A stretch of DNA of 19,492 bases, taken from CAZIKB01 sp964539665. GTDB lineage: Bacteria; Zhuqueibacterota; Zhuqueibacteria; Oceanimicrobiales; Oceanimicrobiaceae. Both the position numbers and the translations under genes were made by a program. Of this stretch, positions 1 to 6,400 are shown in pieces. Numbering within the stretch: the stretch's first letter is position 1; every line of letters begins with the position of its first letter. Location: contig CAZIKB010000119.1 in NCBI GenBank assembly GCA_964539665.1, forward strand, positions 1-19,492. Direction: 5' to 3'. The notes beneath the pieces are model-generated. The model was not told the DNA's origin. It saw only the letters and a program-made list of their open reading frames with translations, and searched no databases.

Positions 1-819
1 GTTGACTACTTTGAAAAACTGGCCATAGATAAACCAAAAAATGAAAAAGCCTGGCCTAATACATTAAAACATCTAAAAGTATTTACAAACGGTCACATAC
101 AGTTTGCAGCCGTTACCGATGAATGGTTGGAAACCTTTAAAACCTACCTGCTAACCAAAGTCTCACAAAACACTGCTTACACCTATTTCAGTAAGATAAA
201 GGCAGTTCTCAAACAGGCTGTAAGGGACAAAATCATTTTAAACAATCCTGGTGATTTAGTTTCTCGGATTAAGAGGCAAGACACCGAGCGTGTTTTTTTG
301 ACTATTGACGAAATTAAAAAGCTGGCTCAAACTCCGTGTAGAGATTATGAACTCAAAAGAGCGTTTCTTTTTGCCTGCTTTACTGGCTTGAGGCTCTCCG
401 ATGTTATACAATTGCAGTGGCAAAACATAAAAACTGATTCAATCGAATTTAGACAGAAAAAAACAAAAGACTACGAATATCTGCCCTTGCCACCAATGGC
501 CAAGAAAATTTTAGACGATAGAAATCCTAAAATACTCAGCATGCAAAACACCAACGTTTTTAACTTACCAAGTCCAAACCAAATAGGTCGAGTGTTAAAA
601 GAATGGTGCAAACAGGCGGGTATTGAAAAGCGTGTATCGTTCCACACATCCAGGCATACCTTTGCAACTTTATCTTTGACTCAAGGTACCGATTTATACG
701 TAGTCTCAAAACTATTAGGGCATAAGACTATTCAGGCAACTCAGATTTATGCTAAGGTTATTGATGAAAAGAAAAAGGCAGCAATGGAATTGTTTCCAAT
801 AATTCTAATAAATAATTAA
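1..819 (+). CDS. Tyrosine recombinase / integrase (5' end outside the window)
   Basis: Site-specific recombinase of the phage-integrase family, expected to integrate and excise the AT-rich element it heads. The reading frame is open to base 1, so the gene starts upstream; the TTG at 127 is only an internal codon. The first ~120 visible residues resemble the SAM-like core-binding domain found in Bacteroidetes-type integrases. The catalytic part follows: Arg in TGLRLSD (391-393), His-x-x-Arg in FHTSRHTF, His in LLGHKT, and the nucleophile Tyr in TQIYAK (748-750). The C-terminus after Tyr is short (IDEKKKAAMELFPII). The same 3' end recurs at 1763-1915 and 3060-3131. No tRNA or attachment site is visible because the left flank is missing. 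Family assignment is firm; target site and partner element are unknown. Confidence 0.93.
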   Translation, partial: VDYFEKLAIDKPKNEKAWPNTLKHLKVFTNGHIQFAAVTDEWLETFKTYLLTKVSQNTAYTYFSKIKAVLKQAVRDKIILNNPGDLVSRIKRQDTERVFLTIDEIKKLAQTPCRDYELKRAFLFACFTGLRLSDVIQLQWQNIKTDSIEFRQKKTKDYEYLPLPPMAKKILDDRNPKILSMQNTNVFNLPSPNQIGRVLKEWCKQAGIEKRVSFHTSRHTFATLSLTQGTDLYVVSKLLGHKTIQATQIYAKVIDEKKKAAMELFPIILINN

Positions 820-833
820 TCGATAGTTTATTA
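806..833. repeat. Imperfect palindrome at the integrase stop codon
   Basis: TAATAAA (806-812) and TTTATTA (827-833) can pair around a 14-nt loop over the end of the integrase gene. There is no T-run, so it is a poor terminator. A recombination or mRNA-end role is possible but unsupported. Confidence 0.3.
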
Positions 834-851
834 AACAACAAGGGGAAAACG

Positions 852-1013
852 ATGAAATGTTTAATGATGTTTTAATGTGATGTTATTTTTCTGTCAATTT
901 TTTTTCCCAGACAAAGACTTATGAAGGAAGTGGCGACGATTTAGGCTCAAAATAGCAAAGAGTAAAATTAGAAATTAAAGTGGAAGGAACGTTAATTCCA
1001 TCAATTAATTCAT
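852..1013 (+). pseudogene. Possible decayed small gene between integrase and first cargo gene
   Basis: A purine-rich stretch (AAGGGGAAAACG) precedes an ATG at 852 that opens only seven codons before a stop. Further on, in another frame, peptide-like stretches such as TYEGSGDDLGSK and VKLEIKVEGTLIP appear, separated by a stop. This looks like a short secreted-protein gene broken by frameshift and nonsense changes. It could equally be chance coding potential in AT-rich DNA. No family is recognised. Confidence 0.25.
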
Positions 1014-1034
1014 AATACAAATAGGATTGTTGCT

Positions 1035-1679
1035 ATGAAAAATTTAAGCATTTTACTTCTCGGAATAATTGTAATAATTTCATGTGAGAAAAAATCCGAG
1101 AATGGTAATAAACCACTAAAACAAATTCCTGCTGTTACAGAAAAAATTCCTGTACCGCAATATACAATTGTGCAGGAAAATGATATTAGTTATGCATCGA
1201 TTAAACGGCTTCAAATAAAACTGAGAGTACAAAACGTACTCGCTGAAGAAGAAATAAAAGCTGTTTGCACTACCCTAATTCCAAAGTACAAAGATTTAAA
1301 ATATATTGCAGTTAGTTTTGAATTTTATCTTTCAGATTCAGATATTAAGGGTGCTTTTACCGCAGGTATGGCTGAATGGGCGCCTTATGGAAATTGGAGT
1401 CAAGCTGAAAGTATTAATAAAGGTGATTATTCAAAACATTCACTTTCTATTACGGTTAGCAAACCAGTTTCCTGGGTAGATAGAACAAATATTCCTATTG
1501 AGAAAAGGAAAAAAATATTTTATGATTTAGTTGCAGAAGAAGACAGACTATTTGCTTTAGGAGAGAAGGATCATTCCTTAAAAGCAAGAAAAACTATTGT
1601 TAATAAATATAATTTGACAATTGAACAATTAAAAAAGATAGCTTTTGAAGGTATTGAAAAAGATTGGCCAATGCCGTAA
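1035..1679 (+). CDS. Lipoprotein with DUF4875-like domain
   Basis: A 214-residue protein with a lipoprotein signal peptide: basic start, hydrophobic run, and lipobox VIISC with Cys17 as the likely lipidated residue. After a polar linker, residues ~45-150 read like the DUF4875 family as I remember it. A YTIVQENDIS..R start is followed by an alternating strand segment, then GAFTAGMAEWAPYGNW and a DYSKHSLSI strand. The function of that domain is unknown. The ATG at 1035 gives a complete signal peptide although the ribosome site is weak. It is the first cargo gene after the integrase, and a remnant of another gene plus an integrase tail begins 24 bp after its stop. Lipoprotein call is strong; domain name is from recall and tentative. 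Confidence 0.75.
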   Translation: MKNLSILLLGIIVIISCEKKSENGNKPLKQIPAVTEKIPVPQYTIVQENDISYASIKRLQIKLRVQNVLAEEEIKAVCTTLIPKYKDLKYIAVSFEFYLSDSDIKGAFTAGMAEWAPYGNWSQAESINKGDYSKHSLSITVSKPVSWVDRTNIPIEKRKKIFYDLVAEEDRLFALGEKDHSLKARKTIVNKYNLTIEQLKKIAFEGIEKDWPMP

Positions 1680-1702
1680 GTAATTATTCGAATATAAATA
1701 AG

Positions 1703-1915
1703 GTCTGCAAGAGGGTAATACGGAATGGGTACCTTATGAAAGAGTGGTTGAACTGCCAGCAAGCAACCTTAGCTTTGACTCAGGGCGTCGATTTATTCAC
1801 GGTCTCAAAACTCTTAAGTCACAAAACTATTCAAGCGACTCAGATATATGATAAGATTATTGATGAGAAAAAGAAAGCAGCGATGGAAGCCTTACCAATC
1901 ATTGAAGTCAAGTAA
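1703..1915 (+). pseudogene. Mosaic remnant: tail of an anchored-protein gene joined to an integrase 3' end
   Basis: Two fragments lie back to back. Bases 1703-1749 match 3013-3059 (43 of 47 by eye), the part of the 2619 gene coding for SLQEG.T.WVPYERVV. From 1763 to 1915 the DNA matches the integrase 3' end (664 onward) and keeps its frame: ATLALTQGVDL, VSKLLSHKT, QATQIYDK, then IDEKKKAAMEALPII and a stop. The Tyr and preceding His are kept, but the His-x-x-Arg and first Arg are missing, so it cannot be an active recombinase. The two fragments are in different frames. An ATG at 1736 could open a 59-codon ORF, but its start lacks a good ribosome site. Confidence 0.75.
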
Positions 1916-1979
1916 AACATACTTCTTGACATTTATTAAATTGACCGAATTAAAAGTCAACAATTATGGAGGAGGTACG

Positions 1980-2573
1980 ATGAATGCTATCATAAAAACA
2001 GGACTTATTTTGATTGTTGTGTCTTTATTGGCGGGTATTTCATTTGCTCAAGAAGAGACGGAAGCAAAACACACAAGAGCCTTTGGGTTTAGTATGCTTT
2101 TGGAATTACCTAAGCCAACACTTGGATTTGCTGGCTACAGCCTAAAACCGAAGGCATTTGGGTGGTATGGCGATATACGGGTAGGTCTTCCCATTCACGG
2201 TGGAGAGAACGTCGATTACTACGGGTCCATCGAACAAGGCACGTTCAATGATCCGAAGATCGATGAAGCCTGGGACAGAATAATTGTGAACGTAGGGATA
2301 ACTCGGAAAGTAAACAACGATTTTTTCCTCTACAGTGGAGTTGGGCTGTCTTACAATGAATTGTTTTACCAACTTGACGATCCGCTTGACATTCTTGGGG
2401 ACAGTGAGGGACACTACTGGATTAAGGCAAATGAGACTAAATGGGTACCCAATTTTGTGATTGGGGGAATGCTATACGGTAAGCCAGACAGTCAAGCGGG
2501 GTTGAGCGTTGGTTTTCATTCAGCAAATCTGGGTGTTGACGTTGGATTCACTTTCTCGCTTTGGACGAGATGA
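1980..2573 (+). CDS. Small exported beta-barrel-like protein
   Basis: A 197-residue protein starting at the ATG at 1980, just after a strong GGAGGAGG ribosome site; an upstream in-frame extension overlaps the integrase remnant and is unlikely. Residues 1-23 are a Sec signal peptide with cleavage expected at SFA-QE. The mature part is a series of short amphipathic strands with Gly and aromatic residues (GFAGYSLKPKAFGWYGDIRVGLP, FFLYSGVGLSYNELFY, AGLSVGFHSANLGVDVGFTFSLW). The last strand ends in aromatic residues, as in small outer-membrane barrels. No named family is recognised. It sits between two integrase-tail copies as cargo. Outer-membrane location is inferred from strand pattern only. 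Confidence 0.75.
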   Translation: MNAIIKTGLILIVVSLLAGISFAQEETEAKHTRAFGFSMLLELPKPTLGFAGYSLKPKAFGWYGDIRVGLPIHGGENVDYYGSIEQGTFNDPKIDEAWDRIIVNVGITRKVNNDFFLYSGVGLSYNELFYQLDDPLDILGDSEGHYWIKANETKWVPNFVIGGMLYGKPDSQAGLSVGFHSANLGVDVGFTFSLWTR

Positions 2574-2618
2574 AAACAAAAAAAGGCCAGAGTTTATTTA
2601 AAATCGGAGGGATGAATC

Positions 2619-3131
2619 ATGAAAAATGTGTTGAAATTAACAGGTTTTATTTTGCCTATAGTGTTGGTACTCACCTTTCTGTGGGTAAAATGCGGTAAAA
2701 ATGGCAGTCAGATTGATAAGGGTACACAGAAAACTGAATCTTTAACTCAAAAAAAGCAGCCTACAAAAGTCACAGTTAAATATTTAACAGAAATTGGAAC
2801 CGAAGGAAAGTTATTCTTAGAGGGAGCAAAGCATGTTATCGTCGCTATTGATAAAGATGCTTTGGATGAACTAATAGATGCACAAGTGGCTAAAGATACT
2901 GAGGGTATTGAGCAATTGGTTCGTTCTCCACGAGCAATGTTAGTGTTAAACAACACCCATGTCAAGATAATTGACAAAGGCTTTGCTATTACCAAAATAA
3001 GAACCCAAGAAAGTCTGCAAGAGGGTAAAACTGTATGGGTTCCTTATGAAAGAGTGGTTTATGCAAAAGTCATTGATGAAAAGAAAAAGGCGGCGATGGA
3101 ATCATTGCCAATAATTGAGGTGAGGAAATGA
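2619..3131 (+). CDS. Membrane-anchored protein with an integrase-derived C-terminal tail
   Basis: A 170-residue protein with a good GGAGGG ribosome site before ATG 2619. Residues 1-25 are an N-terminal hydrophobic segment ending in WVKC; the Lys before Cys makes it a poor lipobox, so it may be an uncleaved anchor. Residues ~50-147 form an unrecognised soluble domain with alternating strands (VTVKYLTEIG, KHVIVAIDKDALDELI, AMLVLNNTHVKIID). From codon 148 (3060) on, the reading frame becomes the integrase C-terminus, starting exactly at the catalytic-Tyr codon: YAKVIDEKKKAAMESLPII. The natural end of the domain has thus been replaced. The next gene starts inside its stop (ATGA overlap), so the two are probably co-translated. 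Confidence 0.75.
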   Translation: MKNVLKLTGFILPIVLVLTFLWVKCGKNGSQIDKGTQKTESLTQKKQPTKVTVKYLTEIGTEGKLFLEGAKHVIVAIDKDALDELIDAQVAKDTEGIEQLVRSPRAMLVLNNTHVKIIDKGFAITKIRTQESLQEGKTVWVPYERVVYAKVIDEKKKAAMESLPIIEVRK

Positions 3132-4162
3132 AAGAAAATTCAAAAGTAGAAATACACGGTAAAACAACTCTAATCTATCTACTCTTTCTAATCTTTATAT
3201 CGTGTGGTGATAATACCGTCGATAAGGCGAGCGAATTTATAGAAATTAGCGATTATATTAATGGGATTGAATTACTACAAGATTTCATCAAGGAACATCC
3301 CAGAAATATTGAGGCAAGAAGACTTTTAATTCAGGCTTATGACGAGACTGAAAAGTGGGAAATGGAAATTGAACAAATGCAAGTTATTTCAAATCTTGAC
3401 AGTGTGATTACTAATAAATATAGACTGATGCGACTATATGCTCAAACAGAACAATGGGATAAGTTACTTCTACTAAAAGAAAAATTTGATAAATCTCATG
3501 AAAGTTTAATACGAAGTATTTTAGAAAGTGAAATTCTGGAATTTAATGTCTATGAAAGCTATCTCATAGACTCTCTCGGCGTCCCAAAAGATTCGTTGTT
3601 CAATGATGCAAAATATGACAGCTTAGCATTTGGCTTCAACATTAGATATGATAGTGTGCTTGACAGCCTTTCTATCGATTTGAATGTTGCACTTGGTCTT
3701 TATGCACTAAATCAGGACGAGAGGTCTGATTTCACTGAAGTTTTCAAGAAGGTTGTAACTACGAACACTACTTATCGGAGATACTTAGTTCGGCCAATTC
3801 TGGATTATCTTGACAGATTAGAAAAACCAGAATTAAAATACAATTACCTCGCTGGTTATTATTATGATTTGCGGAAACATCACAACTTAAGAGCGAAATT
3901 GTACGCTGTGATTGGGCAATACGATAAAGCTGTTCAAGAATACGATTCAGCACTGTATTACTATGGGCAAGAATCCAATCCTAGGCCTGCCTTCCTTGCA
4001 TATAAGGAGAAAATAGACTTTTTGCAGGAGATTGCCGATTATGAGGAACTCCAAGAAACAGTAGAAGAATTTAAAAAACTATATGGAGCGCACATTGGCA
4101 CTTATGAACATGCACGCTTATGGATAGCAAGAGCAAACAAAAATCTTGCTGAGAAAAATTAG
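3128..4162 (+). CDS. TPR-like repeat lipoprotein
   Basis: A 344-residue lipoprotein: signal peptide with lipobox LIFISC (Cys26) after a longer than usual polar start. Residues ~35-125 and ~250-340 are helical hairpins with TPR spacing (YINGIELLQDFIKEHPRNIEARRLLIQAYDE, KLYAVIGQYDKAVQEYDSAL). The middle part is helical but not clearly repetitive. TPR lipoproteins usually act as protein-binding scaffolds in the periplasm or at the outer membrane; no partner is evident. The start overlaps the upstream stop by 4 bp, which fixes it and suggests translational coupling. It is the last cargo gene of the block with repeated integrase tails. Confidence is high for lipoprotein, moderate for TPR. Confidence 0.78.
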   Translation: MKENSKVEIHGKTTLIYLLFLIFISCGDNTVDKASEFIEISDYINGIELLQDFIKEHPRNIEARRLLIQAYDETEKWEMEIEQMQVISNLDSVITNKYRLMRLYAQTEQWDKLLLLKEKFDKSHESLIRSILESEILEFNVYESYLIDSLGVPKDSLFNDAKYDSLAFGFNIRYDSVLDSLSIDLNVALGLYALNQDERSDFTEVFKKVVTTNTTYRRYLVRPILDYLDRLEKPELKYNYLAGYYYDLRKHHNLRAKLYAVIGQYDKAVQEYDSALYYYGQESNPRPAFLAYKEKIDFLQEIADYEELQETVEEFKKLYGAHIGTYEHARLWIARANKNLAEKN

Positions 4163-4200
4163 CAGTTGTTGCCCTAAATTACAAAGACTAAACATTACTA

Positions 4201-5169
4201 ATGGAACTTGACGACTTTATCAGCGACTTCCCAGACAAGTGGATAATATATTACAACATTCCTCAACTGAAGCGAGAATTAACAAAAAAGCTATATGAAG
4301 AAATAGAGGTACGAATTGAAAGCATCGGCAAGGCTCGACTTAATTCTTTACTGAATGCACAACTGGAAGTGCCAGAATTAGTCGAGGCGTCAATAAAAAA
4401 GCTCATCAACCGACTTGAGGAATGGATTGAACGCACTGATAAAGGCCAAAACGAGCCAAGGGATTCAGACCTTAAAAAAGTGGGTTTTGGAAGCTATAGT
4501 AAAAACATGCTTCTTTCAAAATTAGAGCAAGAACTCGGGGAAACTAAAGCAAAAAAGTGCCTTCTGGAACTCAAGAGATGGTTTGAACGATTAAAGTATG
4601 AACTGGTCGAGCCTTTGGATTCTGACCTGAGAAACGACCTGTTTTTTGGTTTTCTCATAATGTTTAGCAACCAAAGAGGTGCAAGAGGTGCCCATAAAGG
4701 TACGCTTGACACCATTTCAGAGGAGTTGAAATATCTTAAGACTCTCAAAAGGACAAAAGATAGACTCCCCAAAGCTCATTTGCATAACTGGCGTAAAAAC
4801 TGGCAGAAAAGATTCCAGATCTTAATTGACGAATTTGAGGAAAAGACCTTCCTGAAAGGCCGAAACCTCTCAGAAGAATACATTCAACGTACAAAACAAA
4901 ACCTCAGAGCCATGTTTGGTAGACTCGGCCAGGAAATCCCTAAAATCAATAAAGAATACTCAGCCTACATGAGCAATCGATTAGCCGAGAAACTAAAAGG
5001 AAGGCGTGACCGAAAAGACGAAGAATATAAAAGAGTAGCGAATGACACAAGCGCCGCCGAACTTATAAAAGAAGGCAGTCAGATTTTAGGTATTAAAATT
5101 GAAGATCCGAGTAGGTTGAGAAAATACAAAAAACCAAAAAAAACCACAACTACAACAAAGCCTTTATAG
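4201..5169 (+). CDS. Unknown charged helical protein
   Basis: A 322-residue protein, strongly charged and predicted mostly helical, with no signal peptide or membrane segment. It has an acidic N-terminus (MELDDFISDFPDKW), a long helical centre rich in Lys, Glu and Leu, and a basic C-terminus ending in a Lys/Thr tail (KKPKKTTTTTKPL). The ATG at 4201 lies 38 bp after the TPR gene without an obvious ribosome site. It is followed by a strong terminator and so probably ends the cargo transcript. The cytoplasmic, basic nature would fit a nucleic-acid-associated protein of the element, but no family is recognised and no function is claimed. Confidence 0.7.
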   Translation: MELDDFISDFPDKWIIYYNIPQLKRELTKKLYEEIEVRIESIGKARLNSLLNAQLEVPELVEASIKKLINRLEEWIERTDKGQNEPRDSDLKKVGFGSYSKNMLLSKLEQELGETKAKKCLLELKRWFERLKYELVEPLDSDLRNDLFFGFLIMFSNQRGARGAHKGTLDTISEELKYLKTLKRTKDRLPKAHLHNWRKNWQKRFQILIDEFEEKTFLKGRNLSEEYIQRTKQNLRAMFGRLGQEIPKINKEYSAYMSNRLAEKLKGRRDRKDEEYKRVANDTSAAELIKEGSQILGIKIEDPSRLRKYKKPKKTTTTTKPL

Positions 5170-5205
5170 CATTTTTCCCAATCTTACAATAGCAAATTCA
5201 TTTAG

Positions 5206-5235
5206 ACCCACGTTCCAAGAGCGTGGGTTTTTTAT
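5206..5235 (+). terminator. Rho-independent terminator after the unknown gene
   Basis: ACCCACGTTC (5206-5215) pairs with GAGCGTGGGT (5219-5228) around a 3-nt loop, with one G-T wobble, followed by a T-rich run (5229-5234). It separates the cargo transcript from the maintenance module downstream. Confidence 0.88.
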
Positions 5236-5242
5236 TTACTTG

Positions 5243-5278
5243 TGGGACATGAAAAAACGATAGAAATTAATAGTCCCA
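5243..5278. promoter_or_regulatory. Spaced inverted repeat upstream of the HTH gene
   Basis: TGGGAC (5243-5248) and GTCCCA (5273-5278) are inverted copies 24 bp apart, about 80 bp before the excisionase-like gene. Such spacing could fit a protein-bound operator or excision-protein sites. Arms of six bases are short enough to be chance. Confidence 0.25.
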
Positions 5279-5357
5279 TAATATACGAAAGGAAACATGA
5301 TGGAGTTTAAGTGAAAAAAAGATTACAAAAGAAACTTCCAAAACAGTGAGGAAAATG

Positions 5358-5651
5358 ATGTATGAACAAATCCTAAACAAACTTGACTCCATTGAAAGCC
5401 TGCTTAAAGGCCGAACCGAGAAACCCTTGACCTTCAATGAAGCAGCCGAGTACCTGGGTCTTTCCAAGTCGTTCTTGTACAAGTTGACCAGTTCAAACAA
5501 TATCCCGTGCTACAAGCCAGAGGGGAAGAAGCTCTATTTCTCCAAATCCGAGCTTGACTCCTGGCTCTTGAGGAATCCCGTAAAGACTAAGACGGAGATC
5601 GAGCAAGAGGCTGACGACTACATTGTTAATGGAAAGCGGAGTGAGAGATGA
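5358..5651 (+). CDS. Excisionase-like helix-turn-helix protein (HTH_17)
   Basis: A 97-residue DNA-binding protein. Residues 24-70 (LTFNEAAEYLGLSKSFLYKL to LYFSKSELDSWL) are the MerR/excisionase-type winged helix of the HTH_17 family, preceded by a short coiled segment (ILNKLDSIESLLKG). In integrative elements such proteins act as recombination directionality factors or regulators of excision and replication genes. I chose the second ATG (5358) because GAGGA lies 6 bp upstream; ATG 5355 and GTG 5346 are alternatives. It is the first gene after the terminator and overlaps the next gene by 4 bp (ATGA), so it heads the maintenance operon. The excisionase role is inferred from family and context. 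Confidence 0.85.
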   Translation: MYEQILNKLDSIESLLKGRTEKPLTFNEAAEYLGLSKSFLYKLTSSNNIPCYKPEGKKLYFSKSELDSWLLRNPVKTKTEIEQEADDYIVNGKRSER

Positions 5652-5830
5652 AAAGAGAATCCAGAACTCAACTATTATCTTTAAGAAACAAATTACAAAA
5701 AGCGATTAAGGCAAAGTGTCTCGACTGTTCGGCTGGTCAAATGAATGAAGTAAAACTTTGCCCTGTTAATAATTGTTCGCTCTGGCTTTTCAGGTTTGGC
5801 AGAAGTGAGAGTGTGCCATTGTTAGAATAG
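5648..5830 (+). CDS. Small four-cysteine (zinc-ribbon-like) mobile-element protein
   Basis: A 60-residue protein with Cys24-x2-Cys27 and Cys38-x4-Cys43 in KCLDCSAGQ..EVKLCPVNNCSLWLFRFG. This looks like a recurring small-protein family in prophages and integrative elements, in which the cysteines probably bind zinc; I recall the pattern but cannot give a family number. It has no membrane segment. Its start overlaps the stop of the HTH gene (ATGA), so the two are co-translated. Role unknown, perhaps nucleic-acid binding. Confidence 0.72.
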   Translation: MKRESRTQLLSLRNKLQKAIKAKCLDCSAGQMNEVKLCPVNNCSLWLFRFGRSESVPLLE

Positions 5831-5888
5831 CCTTTATTGTAAATTAAAGTAATTATTTAGCCTTAAAAATAATGGAGTAAATTAAAAA

Positions 5889-6353
5889 ATGCATTTATTA
5901 GACATCTATTACAGATTTGAACGATTAAACAAAACCAGAAGCAAATCAAGGCTTGACCTGGTGGCCTGTAGCCAAAGTTATGAACCTTTACAAAAGCAAA
6001 ATAAGGACTGGATATATTCTACACAATCCGACCATATTCAGGCAAGTCAAAACAGAAAGCCAGCGTTTACAATAACAGGGGGTTCAGGAAATCATATCAC
6101 GGGCGTTTTCATTCCAGAAGTTCGGAGGCATGAGATTGGCTATGGTGATATCAAAGGTACAACCGATGCAGCCTTGTTCATTTTAGCTGAAAACCAATTG
6201 GAAATATTCATTGCAAAAGGTAAAAAGAATGCAGCGTTTGCACTTTTTCAATTGTTAGCAGACGGAGAACTGGACGATGAAATCGAGGTCTTGAGAAAAC
6301 AATCAAAACCGATTCATCAAATCGACTCTATGGCCAAAGATACTATTATTTAA
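5889..6353 (+). CDS. Unknown protein of the element's maintenance module
   Basis: A 154-residue soluble protein with a GGAG ribosome site about 12 bp before ATG 5889. The N-terminal third is basic and polar (YRFERLNKTRSKSRLDLV). The centre has a Gly-rich strand region (TITGGSGNHITGVFIPEV). Residues ~95-135 form a strand-helix unit (DAALFILAENQLEIFIAKGKKNAAFALF). No motif or family is recognised. It lies between the cysteine protein and the replication protein, so a role in replication or excision is possible by context only. Confidence 0.65.
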   Translation: MHLLDIYYRFERLNKTRSKSRLDLVACSQSYEPLQKQNKDWIYSTQSDHIQASQNRKPAFTITGGSGNHITGVFIPEVRRHEIGYGDIKGTTDAALFILAENQLEIFIAKGKKNAAFALFQLLADGELDDEIEVLRKQSKPIHQIDSMAKDTII

Positions 6354-6363
6354 GGTGTCTATT

Positions 6364-6380
6364 GTTACAGTTTTTGTAAC
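6364..6380. promoter_or_regulatory. Perfect hairpin just upstream of the replication gene
   Basis: GTTACA (6364-6369) and TGTAAC (6375-6380) pair around a 5-nt loop, 20 bp before the replication protein's start. It is not followed by a T-run. Rolling-circle initiators often nick at a hairpin near their gene, so this may be part of an origin; an operator is the alternative. Confidence 0.35.
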
Positions 6381-6400
6381 GATGGAAATGTAATACTACA

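Noticed and set aside
1571..1762. Minus-strand ORF across the end of the first lipoprotein gene
   Set aside because: Lies opposite a gene with signal peptide and domain pattern; no ribosome site or recognisable content.
5297..5314. Five-codon leader ORF with AAGGAAA upstream, before the excisionase-like gene
   Set aside because: Too short to distinguish from chance in purine-rich DNA; no attenuator structure follows.
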